This document shows positions 32,015-41,105 of a stretch of 64,000 nucleotides of DNA, piece by piece. The DNA is from Oscillibacter valericigenes. GTDB lineage: Bacteria > Bacillota > Clostridia > Oscillospirales > Oscillospiraceae. Positions within the stretch are counted from its first letter, which is position 1. Each line of letters opens with the position of its first letter. The stretch spans positions 1 to 64,000 of the forward strand of contig NZ_JAFBIS010000015.1 of the NCBI RefSeq assembly GCF_021531435.1, read 5' to 3'. A program made the translations under genes and the position numbers. A model generated the notes under the pieces. That model had not been told where the DNA came from, did no database searches, and saw nothing but the letters and a program-made list of their open reading frames with translations.

Positions 32015-33433
32015 TCAGTTACCGTAACGGTTGCCGAAGAAGTAGTCGAAAATGTCGTAGGGGTTGGTGTAGCCATTGCCGGACTGGTTGTTATTGCCGC
32101 TGCCGGACTGCGTCTCCTCCTCGTTCTGCTGGTCGGCGGGGACGGCGTCCCAGGTCAGCTCTACCGTCATGGTCTCGCCGCTGCGGTAGATGGTCAGGGT
32201 GGAAGTATCTCCGGCGGCATACTGCTTCTTCACCGCCGTCAGGTCCTCCATGCTCTTGATGTCGTGGTCGTCCACCTTGGTGATGACGTCGCCCATCTGG
32301 AGGCCCGCCTTCTCAGCGGCCTTGCCCTCCTCCACGGAGTAGACGAACACGCCCTCCTTGATGTCGTAGCGGTACTGGGCGGCCATCTGCTCCGTCATGG
32401 AGCCGCCGGTGATGCCCAGGTACGGCTTGTTGGTGATATAGCCGTTGGTCATAATGTCCTGGATCATGGCGAACACGTCGTTGATGGGGATGGCGAAGCC
32501 CAGGCCCTCCACGGAGCTGTTGGAATAGCTGGAATACTTGGCGGACACGATGCCCACCACCTCTCCGTACTGGTTGAACATGGGGCCGCCGGAGTTGCCG
32601 GGGTTGATGGAGGCGTCGGTCTGGATCATGTTGAAGGGCGTGCCGGAGACATTGATGGCCCGGTTCACGCTGGACACCATGCCGCCGCTCATGGAGAAGG
32701 TCAGCTCGCCCAGGGGGTTGCCGACGGCCAGCACATGGTCACCCACGTTCAGCTTGTCGCTGTCGCCCAGGGTGACGGGCTGGAGGTCCGTGGCCTCCAC
32801 CTTGATGACGGCGATGTCGTAATCCTCGTCGCCGCCGACATATTTGGCGTCATACTCGTCGCCGTTGTACATGGTGACCTTCACGGTGTCGGCGTCCTTC
32901 ACCACGTGGTAGTTGGTGACGATGTAGCCGTCCTTCGTCAGCACGAAGCCGCTGCCGGCGGAGGCGGTCTTCACCGGCTGGCCGAAGAAGTTGGTGCCGG
33001 AGGTGCCGGTGACGTTGATGGACACCACGCTGTTCACACCCGCAGCATAGACCTCCGCGTCGGTCATGGCGGTCTTGCCGTCCACGGTCTTGACGGCCAC
33101 CGCCGTGGCGGGGCGGCTGCTGACGTTCACCTCGGTGGCGCTGCCGCCGTTGCCCACGGCCCAGACAACGCCGCCGCCCACGGCGCCGCCCAGCAGGGCA
33201 CACACAAGAGCCAGGGCCGCGATCTTCAGGCCCATCCGATTCTTTTTCACTGGTTTCATCTCCTGAATGGGCGGCTGTTCCCGCCGTCCGGCTTCAAAAT
33301 GATTCAGTTGCTCGTCCACGGTGGGGCGGCTCTGCGTATCGTCGGACGCGGAACGGGCGTCGTAGCGCTGTCCCGGCTCGCTGCCGTCCTTGCGGTATGT
33401 GTAATGATACAAATTCTGCTCATCGTTATACAT
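32015..33433 (-). CDS. htrA: HtrA/DegP-like membrane-anchored serine protease
   Basis: 472 residues. Cytoplasmic N-terminus of about 80 residues, one membrane helix at about 85-110 (IAALALVCALLGGAVGGGVVWAVG), trypsin-like protease at about 150-345 with His in NYHVV, Asp in DIAVIKVE and Ser in NPGNSGGP, then one PDZ domain at about 360-450 (ADKAGLQMGDVITKVDDHDI-like). Degrades misfolded proteins at the membrane face. AGGAGG lies upstream of the ATG. Single gene, with a palindrome overlapping its candidate -10. Confidence 0.93.
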   Translation of the reverse strand: MYNDEQNLYHYTYRKDGSEPGQRYDARSASDDTQSRPTVDEQLNHFEAGRREQPPIQEMKPVKKNRMGLKIAALALVCALLGGAVGGGVVWAVGNGGSATEVNVSSRPATAVAVKTVDGKTAMTDAEVYAAGVNSVVSINVTGTSGTNFFGQPVKTASAGSGFVLTKDGYIVTNYHVVKDADTVKVTMYNGDEYDAKYVGGDEDYDIAVIKVEATDLQPVTLGDSDKLNVGDHVLAVGNPLGELTFSMSGGMVSSVNRAINVSGTPFNMIQTDASINPGNSGGPMFNQYGEVVGIVSAKYSSYSNSSVEGLGFAIPINDVFAMIQDIMTNGYITNKPYLGITGGSMTEQMAAQYRYDIKEGVFVYSVEEGKAAEKAGLQMGDVITKVDDHDIKSMEDLTAVKKQYAAGDTSTLTIYRSGETMTVELTWDAVPADQQNEEETQSGSGNNNQSGNGYTNPYDIFDYFFGNRYGN

Positions 33434-33461
33434 GATATGTCTCCTCCTGTTAAACTATCCC

Positions 33462-33484
33462 TTTGCCAGTATCATACCGGCAAA
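33462..33484 (-). promoter_or_regulatory. 23-bp near-perfect palindrome at the htrA promoter
   Basis: TTTGCCAGTAT-C-ATACCGGCAAA; every position pairs except one A/C in each arm. The minus-strand TATGAT (33476-33471) in its centre is a plausible -10. A dedicated regulator site is likely; no -35 of good quality is visible. Confidence 0.55.
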
Positions 33485-33672
33485 CTGTGTCCAAATCGTG
33501 AAGAATGTTTGTACACGGTTTGAATTTCTCTGAACTTTGGTTTCAGTATAGCCCGGCTATCTTAAAAATGCCTGAAAGAATTTTGAAGCATTTGTGAACC
33601 TGGATATTTTCCCGGCGGAAAATCTATGCTAAAATAAACCCATATGAAAAAAAGAGGAAAGGAACCTCTGTT

Positions 33673-35274
33673 GTGCTGAAAATCGAATCCATCAAGCTCT
33701 CTCCCGGGCAGGATATGGCCGCGCTGACGGCGGAGGCCGTCCGGCTCCTGCGGGTGCGGGAGAAAGACCTGTTATCGCTGAAAGTCCTCCGCCGCAGCAT
33801 CGACGCCCGGAAGGACGAGGTGGCCGTGGTCTACACCGTGGAAGCTGCGGTAAAAGATGAGGCAGCCGTTTTGAAACGCTGCCGCAATAAAAAGGTATCC
33901 CGGCTTGAGCGGAAGCCCGGCTATCTCCTGCCCGCCCCCCTGCCGGCGCCGGAGGTCCCTCCGGTGGTGGTGGGCGCGGGACCGGCGGGCTTGTTCGCCG
34001 CCCTGGTGCTGGCCCGGGCGGGCCTGCGGCCCATCCTGCTGGAGCGGGGCCGTCCCGTGGAGCGGCGGAAAGCGGACGTGGACCGCTTCTGGTCCACCGG
34101 AGAGCTGGACCTCACCAGCAACGTCCAGTTCGGTGAGGGCGGCGCCGGGGCTTTCTCCGACGGCAAGCTGAACACCGGGACGAAAGACCTCCGCCACCGC
34201 TTCATTCTGGAGACGCTGGTGTCCCACGGGGCGCCTGAGGACATTCTCATCGACGCCAAACCCCATGTCGGCACCGACTACCTCCACATCACCCTCCAAA
34301 ACCTCCGGCGTGACCTGCTGGCCCTGGGGTCGGACATCCGCTTTGAGAGCAGGCTTACGGACCTGCGCATCGAAAACGGCGCTCTGGTTTCCATCACCGT
34401 CACCGGGCCGGAGGGGGCCTACGCACTTCCCTGCCGCCATCTGGTGCTGTGCCCCGGCCACTCCGCCCGGGACACCTTTGAGATGCTGTACCGCCGGGGC
34501 GTGCCCATGGAGGCCAAGCCCTTCGCCGTGGGCGTCCGCATCGAGCAGCATCAGGCCGACTGCGACGCCGCCCAGTACAGGCAGTACGCCGGGCACCCCG
34601 GCCTGCCCGTCTCCACCTATAAATTGTCCTGCCACCTGCCAAACGGACGGGCCGCTTTCTCCTTCTGCGTCTGTCCCGGCGGCGAGGTCGTCGCCGCCGC
34701 GTCGGAGGAACACCGGGTAGTCACCAACGGCATGAGCGAATTTGCCCGTGACAAGGAAAACATCAACGGCGCATTGCTGGTAAACGTCACGCCGGAGGAC
34801 TTCGGCGGCGATTCCCCCCTGGCGGGCATTGCATTCCAGCGAAAGCTGGAGGACGATGCCTACACTCTCGGCGGTGGCCGTTACTTCGCCCCCGCCCAGC
34901 GGGTGGAGGATTTTCTCGCCCGCCGTCCCTCCACGGGCCCCGGCCGGGTGAAGCCCAGCTACCGCCCCGGCGTCACCTGGACGGACCTCCACCGGTGTTT
35001 GCCCTCCTTTATCACGGAGACCCTGGAGCAAGCCCTGCCCATCCTGGGCCAAAAATTAGCGGGCTACGACCAGCCCGACGCGGTGCTCACCGCCGTGGAG
35101 AGCCGCAGCTCCTCCCCCGTCCGCATCCCCCGGGACGAAGCGTACCAGTCCGCCATCCGGGGCCTGTATCCCTGCGGCGAGGGCGCGGGCTACGCCGGCG
35201 GCATCCTCTCCGCCGCGGCGGACGGCATGCGCTGCGCCGAACAGATCTGTCAATCCATCTCACAGGAGGTATGA
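33673..35274 (+). CDS. NAD(P)/FAD-dependent dehydrogenase (COG2509-like)
   Basis: 533 residues. An N-terminal region of about 90 residues (SIKLSPGQDMAALTAEAVRLLRVREKDLLSLKVLRRSIDARK) precedes a FAD-binding Rossmann motif VVVGAGPAGLFAALVLARAGLRPILLERG at about 97-125, followed by FGEGGAGAFSDGKLNTGT, the family fingerprint. The C-terminus has PCGEGAGYAGGILSAAADG. GTG start at 33673 after AGGAAAGG. Homologues are uncharacterised flavoproteins in Firmicutes. It is followed 4 nt later by a dehydrogenase gene. Confidence 0.88.
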   Translation: MLKIESIKLSPGQDMAALTAEAVRLLRVREKDLLSLKVLRRSIDARKDEVAVVYTVEAAVKDEAAVLKRCRNKKVSRLERKPGYLLPAPLPAPEVPPVVVGAGPAGLFAALVLARAGLRPILLERGRPVERRKADVDRFWSTGELDLTSNVQFGEGGAGAFSDGKLNTGTKDLRHRFILETLVSHGAPEDILIDAKPHVGTDYLHITLQNLRRDLLALGSDIRFESRLTDLRIENGALVSITVTGPEGAYALPCRHLVLCPGHSARDTFEMLYRRGVPMEAKPFAVGVRIEQHQADCDAAQYRQYAGHPGLPVSTYKLSCHLPNGRAAFSFCVCPGGEVVAAASEEHRVVTNGMSEFARDKENINGALLVNVTPEDFGGDSPLAGIAFQRKLEDDAYTLGGGRYFAPAQRVEDFLARRPSTGPGRVKPSYRPGVTWTDLHRCLPSFITETLEQALPILGQKLAGYDQPDAVLTAVESRSSSPVRIPRDEAYQSAIRGLYPCGEGAGYAGGILSAAADGMRCAEQICQSISQEV

Positions 35275-35278
35275 CTCT

Positions 35279-36250
35279 ATGAGCCGTAATATTTGTATCT
35301 ATCAGGAATTTCTGACGGACGCCCACAAGTCGCAGATTCAGAAAACCGCCGAAGAGCTGGGCTTCGCTCCCCATTTCTTTACTCTCGACCAGTTCGAGGA
35401 GGCGAAAGCCTGCGTACAGGACTGCGAAATTCTCTACGCCCACTCCCCGGAGCTGCTGCGCGCCGCCCCCGCTGCTTTAAAATGGTACTGCTGCTCCTTC
35501 GCGGGGGTGGACCCCTACTGCAAGGACCCGTCCATTTTCGCCAACCCCGACTGCGTGCTCACCAACTCCAACGTCTACGGCGTCACCATCGCCGAGCACG
35601 TGGTCATGGTGACATTGATGCTGCTGCGGCGGATGCCGGAGTACGAGGAGGTGGTGCGGAACCGGAGCTGGAGCAACCAGCTTCCCATCCGCTCCATCCG
35701 GGACAACGAGTTCACCATCCTGGGCACCGGCAACATCGGCGTCAACGTGGCGGACCGGGTGCGGGGCATGGGCGCCGCCAAGATCACCGGCCTCAGCCGC
35801 TCCGGAAAGCCCCACCCCGCCTTTGACGAGGTACATCCCATCGCGGAGCTGGACCGTGTGCTGCCCGACACGAAGATTTTGGTGATGGCCCTCCCCGGCA
35901 CGGCGGAGACCATCCACATCCTGAACCGGGAGCGCATCGCCCTGCTGCCGAAGGATGCCTATGTCATCAATGTGGGCCGGGGCACCGCCATCGAGCAGGA
36001 GCCGCTGGTCGAGGCCCTGAACTCCGGCCGCATCGCGGGCGCCGCCTTGGATGTGATGGACCCGGAGCCGCTGCCCAAGGACCACCCCCTGTGGAGCGCC
36101 AAAAACCTCATCCTGACCCCCCACGTCTCCGGCAATATGACCCTGGGCTACACCTGCGACACCAACGTGACCATGTTCTGCGAGGATCTGAAAAACTACG
36201 CCGCCGGGAAAGCGCTCCGCGGCTTTGTGGACCGGACGAAAGGCTATTGA
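35279..36250 (+). CDS. D-2-hydroxyacid dehydrogenase
   Basis: 323 residues. Rossmann NAD-binding motif ILGTGNIGVNVADRVRGMGAAKITGLSRSG at about 148-177, catalytic Arg/Glu/His region MALPGTAETIHILNRERI..., NVGRGTAIEQEPLVEAL and the His in ILTPHVSGN. Family converts 2-oxo acids to D-2-hydroxyacids or reverse, possibly D-lactate, glyoxylate or a phosphoglycerate-like acid. AGGAGG precedes the ATG. Follows the FAD protein gene and precedes an alcohol dehydrogenase in one likely operon. Confidence 0.9.
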   Translation: MSRNICIYQEFLTDAHKSQIQKTAEELGFAPHFFTLDQFEEAKACVQDCEILYAHSPELLRAAPAALKWYCCSFAGVDPYCKDPSIFANPDCVLTNSNVYGVTIAEHVVMVTLMLLRRMPEYEEVVRNRSWSNQLPIRSIRDNEFTILGTGNIGVNVADRVRGMGAAKITGLSRSGKPHPAFDEVHPIAELDRVLPDTKILVMALPGTAETIHILNRERIALLPKDAYVINVGRGTAIEQEPLVEALNSGRIAGAALDVMDPEPLPKDHPLWSAKNLILTPHVSGNMTLGYTCDTNVTMFCEDLKNYAAGKALRGFVDRTKGY

Positions 36251-36283
36251 TTTCCCCATTCTCACTATTTCAGGAGGTTTCCC

Positions 36284-37465
36284 ATGAACAACTTTACATT
36301 TTATTCCCCCACCTTCTTCGCCTTCGGCGACGGTGAGGAACAAAACACCGGTTCTCTGGTCCGCCGCTTCGGCGGCACGAAGGCCCTGCTGGTCTACGGC
36401 GGCGGCAGTATCAAGCGCAACGGCGCCTATGACGCCGTCACCGCGTCCCTCCGGGAGGCCGGCATTCCCTTCGTCGAGCTTCCCGGCATCCAGGTCAATC
36501 CCCGCAGCGGCAAGGTGTACGAGGGCATCGAGCTCTGCCGCCGGGAGGGTGTGGACTTCCTGCTGGCGGTGGGCGGCGGCAGCGCCATCGACACCGCCAA
36601 GGCCATTGCCGTGGGCGTGCCCTACGACGGGGACTTCTGGGACTTCTTCTCCAAAAAGCCGGCGGAGACGAGCCTGCCGGTGGGCGTGGTGCTGACCCTG
36701 TCCGGTACCGGCAGCGAAGCCTCTGACTCCTCCGTCATCACCCATGAAAACGGCAGCCTCAAGTGGGGCAACCTGAAAAGTGATGTATTCCGCCCCGTCT
36801 TCGCCGTTATGAACCCCCGCTATACCTGCTCCCTCCCCGCCTACCAGACCGCCAGCGGCGCCACGGACATGCTCTCCCACATCTGCGAGCGGTACTTCTC
36901 CAACACCCCCGATGTGGTTCTGACGGACCGGCTGTGCGAGGCCCTGCTGAAAACCATCCTGGAGGCCGCGCCCAAGGCCCTGAAAAACCCCGATGACTAC
37001 GCCGCCCGGGCCGACCTGATGTGGGCGGGGATGCTGGCCCACAACAACTCCTGCGGCGTGGGCCGGGTCCAGGACTGGGCCAGCCACCAGATCGAGCATG
37101 AGCTCTCCGCCTTCTACGACTGCGCCCACGGCGCTGGCCTGGCGGTGGTGATGCCCGCCTGGATGGAGTATGTGATGGACCACGACGTGATGCGCTTCGC
37201 CCGGTTCGCCGTCAACGTGTTCGGCTGCGAGATGGACTTCGCCCACCCCGAAAACACCGCGAAAGAGGGCATCGCCCGCCTGCGGAGCTTCTTCCGCGCC
37301 CTGGGAATGCCCACCACCCTTGCGGAGATCGGTGGCCGGGAGGCCGACATCCCCGCCATGGTGTCCCACCGGGCGGAAAAGCCGGGCGGCTTCCCCTTCG
37401 GCGGCTTCGTGAAGATCGGCCCCGAGGAAATGGAGGCCATCCTCCGGCTGACTGCCCGCGGATAA
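36284..37465 (+). CDS. Iron-containing alcohol dehydrogenase (BDH/YqhD-like)
   Basis: 393 residues of the group III Fe-ADH fold. NAD(P) region GGGSAIDTAKAIAVG at about 96-110, LTLSGTGSEASDSSVIT, and metal ligands from D in TDMLSHICERYF, H in WASHQIEHELS and H in YDCAHGAGLAVVMPAW. Most like butanol/aldehyde reductases using NADPH. AGGAGG precedes the ATG; 33 nt after the hydroxyacid dehydrogenase gene. Confidence 0.92.
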   Translation: MNNFTFYSPTFFAFGDGEEQNTGSLVRRFGGTKALLVYGGGSIKRNGAYDAVTASLREAGIPFVELPGIQVNPRSGKVYEGIELCRREGVDFLLAVGGGSAIDTAKAIAVGVPYDGDFWDFFSKKPAETSLPVGVVLTLSGTGSEASDSSVITHENGSLKWGNLKSDVFRPVFAVMNPRYTCSLPAYQTASGATDMLSHICERYFSNTPDVVLTDRLCEALLKTILEAAPKALKNPDDYAARADLMWAGMLAHNNSCGVGRVQDWASHQIEHELSAFYDCAHGAGLAVVMPAWMEYVMDHDVMRFARFAVNVFGCEMDFAHPENTAKEGIARLRSFFRALGMPTTLAEIGGREADIPAMVSHRAEKPGGFPFGGFVKIGPEEMEAILRLTARG

Positions 37466-37496
37466 CTTTATGCTTGACAGAGAGAAGGCGCAGCCG

Positions 37497-38243
37497 ATGG
37501 AGCGCAAGGCCCTGAATGGCAATCAGCTGAAGGTCATCGCCATGGCCGCCATGACCATCGACCATGTCACCTGCGTCCTGTTCCCCGGCTATCCGAAGGT
37601 CTGGTGGATCCTGCTGCTGCACATCATCGGCAGGATGGCGGCGCCCATCTTCTGGTTCTTCGTAGCGGAGGGATACTACTACACCCATGACCGGAAACAA
37701 TACGCCGGCAGGCTGCTGGTCTTTGCCCTCATCAGCCACTTCGCCTATAACTTTGCCTTCGGCATCCCCTTCATCCCCTTCCGGACCTCCGTGTTCAACC
37801 AGACCAGCGTGCTCTGGCCCCTGTTCTGGGGCGTGGTGGCGCTGTCCGTTGCCGACAGCGAACGGCTGAAACAGTGGCAGAAATTCCTGGCGGTCATCGC
37901 CATCACCGTCGTCACCTTCTGCGCGGACTGGAGCTGCATCGCGGTGCTGGCAATTCTGGAAATTGGGCAGCACCGGGGGAACTTCAGGCGGCAGATGACG
38001 GGCATGATGCGCTGGGTGGCGCTGTACGCCGCCGTGTACGTCATCTTCATCGACCCGGTCTACGGCGTTCTCCAGTTCTTCACCGCCCTCACCATCCCCC
38101 TGCTGGGGCGGTACAACGGCCAGCGGGGGAGCTGGAAGGGCATGAAATGGCTGTTTTATGTCTACTATCCCCTCCACCTGTTCCTCTGCGGCCTCATCCG
38201 CGTCGCCCTCCACGGCAACATCGGCGTGATGATCGGCGGCTGA
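37497..38243 (+). CDS. TraX-like acyltransferase-family membrane protein
   Basis: 248 residues from the ATG at 37497, which has GAGAAGG upstream; an earlier ATG at 37470 has none. Begins ERKALNGNQLKVIAMAAMTIDHVTCVLFPGY, the TraX signature, with about eight membrane segments and FYVYYPLHLFLCGLIRVALHGN near the end. TraX acetylates F-pilin in plasmids, but chromosomal Firmicute members probably modify cell-surface components. Stop TGA is the first three bases of repeat copy C. Confidence 0.85.
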   Translation: MERKALNGNQLKVIAMAAMTIDHVTCVLFPGYPKVWWILLLHIIGRMAAPIFWFFVAEGYYYTHDRKQYAGRLLVFALISHFAYNFAFGIPFIPFRTSVFNQTSVLWPLFWGVVALSVADSERLKQWQKFLAVIAITVVTFCADWSCIAVLAILEIGQHRGNFRRQMTGMMRWVALYAAVYVIFIDPVYGVLQFFTALTIPLLGRYNGQRGSWKGMKWLFYVYYPLHLFLCGLIRVALHGNIGVMIGG

Positions 38244-38412
38244 TACTGATCTCAAATAAAATGCTTTATTTGAGATCCCGCATGCTGCGCATGCTCGTGC
38301 CGCACGTACCGTGCGTCACGCCGTCTCATAAAAACCTGACGCGCGACCCGCTATAAAAAGCCGCTTTTTATAAGCCGCTTTTTATAAGCCGCTTTTTATC
38401 AGGTTTTAGTAT
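38243..38412 (+). repeat. Structured interspersed repeat, copy C (170 bp)
   Basis: Boundaries as in copies A and B. Hairpin 1 reads GATCTCAAATAAA..TTTATTTGAGATC, a T-A to C-G compensatory exchange against A and B. Hairpin 2 is GCATG/CATGC. Extra length comes from a triplicated 16-bp unit (AAGCCGCTTTTTATaa) within the inner loop, giving an AT-rich tandem run before TCAGGTTTTAGTAT. Starts in the TraX-like stop codon. Confidence 0.85.
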
Positions 38413-38427
38413 GAAAAACGCAAAAAA

Positions 38428-38447
38428 GCGGTCCCTTTCGGGACCGC
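38428..38447 (-). terminator. Terminator of the 19-residue mini-gene
   Basis: GCGGTCCC with GGGACCGC around TTTC; on the minus strand a T6 tract follows. Confidence 0.75.
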
Positions 38448-38465
38448 CTTGGAATCACGCCAGCA

Positions 38466-38525
38466 TTATCGATTGAAATACATGGCGCCGCCCAGAACGA
38501 CGATGGAAAGCAGAGCGTAGAACAT
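38466..38525 (-). CDS. Putative 19-residue membrane miniprotein
   Basis: MFYALLSIVVLGGAMYFNR, one hydrophobic helix ending in a positive residue. Though tiny, it has a near-ideal AAGGAGGTG site 6 bases before the ATG, a TGG-TATCAT extended -10 at 38565-38560, and its own terminator. These signals make a genuine gene likelier than chance. Function unknown. Confidence 0.5.
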   Translation of the reverse strand: MFYALLSIVVLGGAMYFNR

Positions 38526-38559
38526 TTGGGGCACCTCCTTCTTTCTTGATGTTGGCTAT

Positions 38560-38587
38560 ATGATACCACGTCTTTTCTTCAAAGACA
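38560..38587 (-). promoter_or_regulatory. Candidate promoter of the mini-gene
   Basis: Minus strand TGTCTT, 16-bp spacer, TATCAT (38565-38560) preceded by TGG. The -35 is weak. Confidence 0.45.
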
Positions 38588-38780
38588 TTGAATATCTTGC
38601 CGGGTTTTCAAGTTTTCTAACGTTGTCAGTTTCACGAAATTTTCGCCCATTTTTTGTTGAAACTGCTTGATTTTCAAGGTTTTCCGCCGCTGCCAACCTC
38701 TGCGTCCCGGCAGTTGTGTGTCCCGCCGGATTTTTATAACATCTTGCTGTCCCGTCGGGACGGCCCAGGGAGGACCGCTT

Positions 38781-39662
38781 ATGCAGGACCCGCAGATCCA
38801 GTGTTTTGTCAAACGGAATTATCAGCCCGCCTTCACGTCGGAGACCATGCCCCGGCTGCTGTACGTCAGCCGCCGGCCTCCCACTCAGGAGGCCCATCCA
38901 CGGCTGCTCCACGCCCACCCGGACTTTGTGGAGGTACTGCTCATCGACGAGGGGCATGCCCGCTTCCTGATCGGCGACAACGCCTACGAGGTCCGGGCGG
39001 GGGACCTGCTGGTATTCAACAGCGGCGTGGTACACGACGAGCTCTCCAGCAGTCCCTTCGGCAGCTGGTGCATCGCCGTGGGCGGCCTGCGGCTGCCGGG
39101 CCTGCGGGAAAACGCCCTCATCCCCGAGGACGAGTCCCCGGTCCACCCCGTGGGTGCGGAGCTGCCGGACCTCCGGGCCCTGTACGACGTCATGTTCCGC
39201 TACCTCTCCACGGAGCGGCAGGACTGCGAGGTGTTCTGCCACCGCCTGATGCTGGCCCTGCTGGACCGGGCGCTGACCATCACCGGCTCCCTCTCCCTGC
39301 GGATGCCCTCCAACCCGGAGCCCGGCTCTCTGGCCCGGCAGGTGCGGGAGTACATTGACCGCCACTTCCGGGAGCCGCTGACCCTCCAGGGCCTGGGGGA
39401 CGCCCTCCACGCCAGCCCCTACTACCTCTCCCATGTGTTCAAGGAGTCCAGCGGCTACTCCCCCATGCAGTACCTGACCCGCCGCCGCATCGGTGAGGCC
39501 CAGAACCTGCTGGTGGAGACCGACCTGCCCATTTCCCGCATCGCCGAGGAGGTGGGCTACGACACCCAGAACTATTTCAACCTCCAGTTCTCCAAGCATG
39601 TAGGGATGCCGCCGCGAAAGTTCCGGCAGTCCCTCCATCGCACACCGGAGGCCGATGAATAA
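38781..39662 (+). CDS. AraC family transcriptional regulator
   Basis: 293 residues from the ATG at 38781, with AGGGAGG upstream; the frame to 38667 has no site. Cupin-like sensing domain at about 30-110 (FVEVLLIDEGHARFLIGDNAYEVRAGDLLVFNSGVVHDE) and two AraC HTH motifs at about 190-285 (LTLQGLGDALHASPYYLSHVFKESSGYSPMQYLTRRRI, then IAEEVGYDTQNYFNLQFSKHVGMPPRKFR). Stands alone with its own terminator. Probably activates a sugar or metabolic gene elsewhere. Confidence 0.92.
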   Translation: MQDPQIQCFVKRNYQPAFTSETMPRLLYVSRRPPTQEAHPRLLHAHPDFVEVLLIDEGHARFLIGDNAYEVRAGDLLVFNSGVVHDELSSSPFGSWCIAVGGLRLPGLRENALIPEDESPVHPVGAELPDLRALYDVMFRYLSTERQDCEVFCHRLMLALLDRALTITGSLSLRMPSNPEPGSLARQVREYIDRHFREPLTLQGLGDALHASPYYLSHVFKESSGYSPMQYLTRRRIGEAQNLLVETDLPISRIAEEVGYDTQNYFNLQFSKHVGMPPRKFRQSLHRTPEADE

Positions 39663-39696
39663 AAAAGACGGGACGCCGCGGCGTCCCGTCTTTTTT
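39661..39696. terminator. Bidirectional terminator, 36-bp perfect dyad
   Basis: AAAAAAGACGGGACGCCG and its exact complement, ending T6, between convergent araC-type and MATE genes. Confidence 0.93.
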
Positions 39697-41065
39697 ATTC
39701 CCGAATGCCCATCGTCTCCCACTTGTGTCCGTGGAACCGGGGGAGGAAGAAGGCCACCCGCAGCATCCAGTCGGCAAACATGGCCATCCAGATGCCCACC
39801 ACGCCGAAGCCCCAGTACCGGCCCAGCAGGATGCCCAGGCCCACCCGCAGCATCCACATGGACACGGTGGAGACTACCATGGTGAACCGGGTGTCGCCCG
39901 CGGCCCGGAGGGCCTGGGGCAGGGTAAAGGAGGCGGGCCACAGAACGCAGGCCACGATGCCGTGCATCCAGATGATCTCACGGGCGTACGCCGCCGCCTC
40001 GTCAGAGACGTTGTACAGCCGCATGATCAGGGGCAGCAGGAGCAGCGTCAGCGTAATGGTGCCCCACATATAAAAATAAGTGGACTTCAGCAATTTTTTC
40101 GTATAGAACCGGGCTTTTTCGTAATTGCCCGCGCCGACACACCGGGACACCACCGTCACCATGGCCAGGCCCAGGGCGTTGCCGGGGACGCACTGGAAGG
40201 TACAGGCCGTGTTGCTGATGGCGTTGGCCGCCACGGAAGCGGTGCCCAGCACCGACACCGTGGACAGCAGCAGAATTTTGCCCAACTGGAACATACTGCC
40301 CTCCATGCCGTTTGGCACGCCGAAGCGCAGGATGTGCTTGACCACATAGCGGTCATGGTGAAAGGTAAAGCTCTCTATCCGCAGAGGCAGGCCCGGCCGC
40401 TTCAGCAGGACGATCATGGCCGCGGCCGCCGCCAGGCGGGAGACCAGGGTGGGGATGGCGACGCCCTCCACGCCCATGTGGAAGCCGAAGATCAAAAGGG
40501 CGTTGCCTGTCACGTTGATGACATTCATCAGCAGGGAGACCCACATGGAAATTTTGGAATTGCCCATGACCCGGAACAGGGCCGCTCCCGCGCTGTACAG
40601 CGCCAGGAAGGGGATGGACGACTCCACGATGAGGTAGTAGGTGTTGGCGTAGGCCGCCACGTCCGGCTCCACCTGGCCGAACACCACGCCCAGCACGAAG
40701 CCCTTGCCCAGGTAGAACAGGAGCATGACAAGGAGGGACACCTCCCCCATGAACAGCAGGAGCTGCTGGCCGGAATGCCCCGCCTTCTGCGGCTCCCGGC
40801 GGCCCAGATACTGGCCCGCGATGACGGCGCCGCCGGTGGCCAGCGCCGAAAACGCGTTGACCAGCAGGACGTTCACGGTATCCACCAGGCTGACGGCGGA
40901 GATGGCCGCCTCGCCCACCTGGGAGACCATGACGGAGTCGAACAGGCCCACGGTGATGGCCAACAGCTGCTCGATGACCAGCGGGATGATGAGCCGCCGC
41001 AGGTCCTCCTTGGTAAATTCGATGTTGATCCTCCGGACCTGTGGGAGGGTTTCCTTGGTTTCCAT
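39695..41065 (-). CDS. MATE family efflux protein
   Basis: 456 residues, about twelve membrane segments in two related halves. Starts with a long polar N-terminus (METKETLPQVRRINIEFTKEDLRRLIIPLVIEQLLAIT), then the MATE signature SVMVSQVGEAAISAVSL, GGAVIAGQYLG, and in the second half GVPNGMEGSMFQLGKILL. Exports drugs or metabolites using Na+ or H+. It lies 40 nt after an AraC-type gene on the same strand and is likely controlled by it. Confidence 0.9.
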   Translation of the reverse strand: METKETLPQVRRINIEFTKEDLRRLIIPLVIEQLLAITVGLFDSVMVSQVGEAAISAVSLVDTVNVLLVNAFSALATGGAVIAGQYLGRREPQKAGHSGQQLLLFMGEVSLLVMLLFYLGKGFVLGVVFGQVEPDVAAYANTYYLIVESSIPFLALYSAGAALFRVMGNSKISMWVSLLMNVINVTGNALLIFGFHMGVEGVAIPTLVSRLAAAAAMIVLLKRPGLPLRIESFTFHHDRYVVKHILRFGVPNGMEGSMFQLGKILLLSTVSVLGTASVAANAISNTACTFQCVPGNALGLAMVTVVSRCVGAGNYEKARFYTKKLLKSTYFYMWGTITLTLLLLPLIMRLYNVSDEAAAYAREIIWMHGIVACVLWPASFTLPQALRAAGDTRFTMVVSTVSMWMLRVGLGILLGRYWGFGVVGIWMAMFADWMLRVAFFLPRFHGHKWETMGIRE

Positions 41066-41105
41066 GGGATGATACTTCCTTCTCTTTCTCGTTTCTGACT
41101 TACAA

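Noticed and set aside
38340-38412. CRISPR-like tandem repeats in copy C
   Set aside because: The 16-bp units are adjacent without spacers and lie inside the structured repeat; no cas genes.
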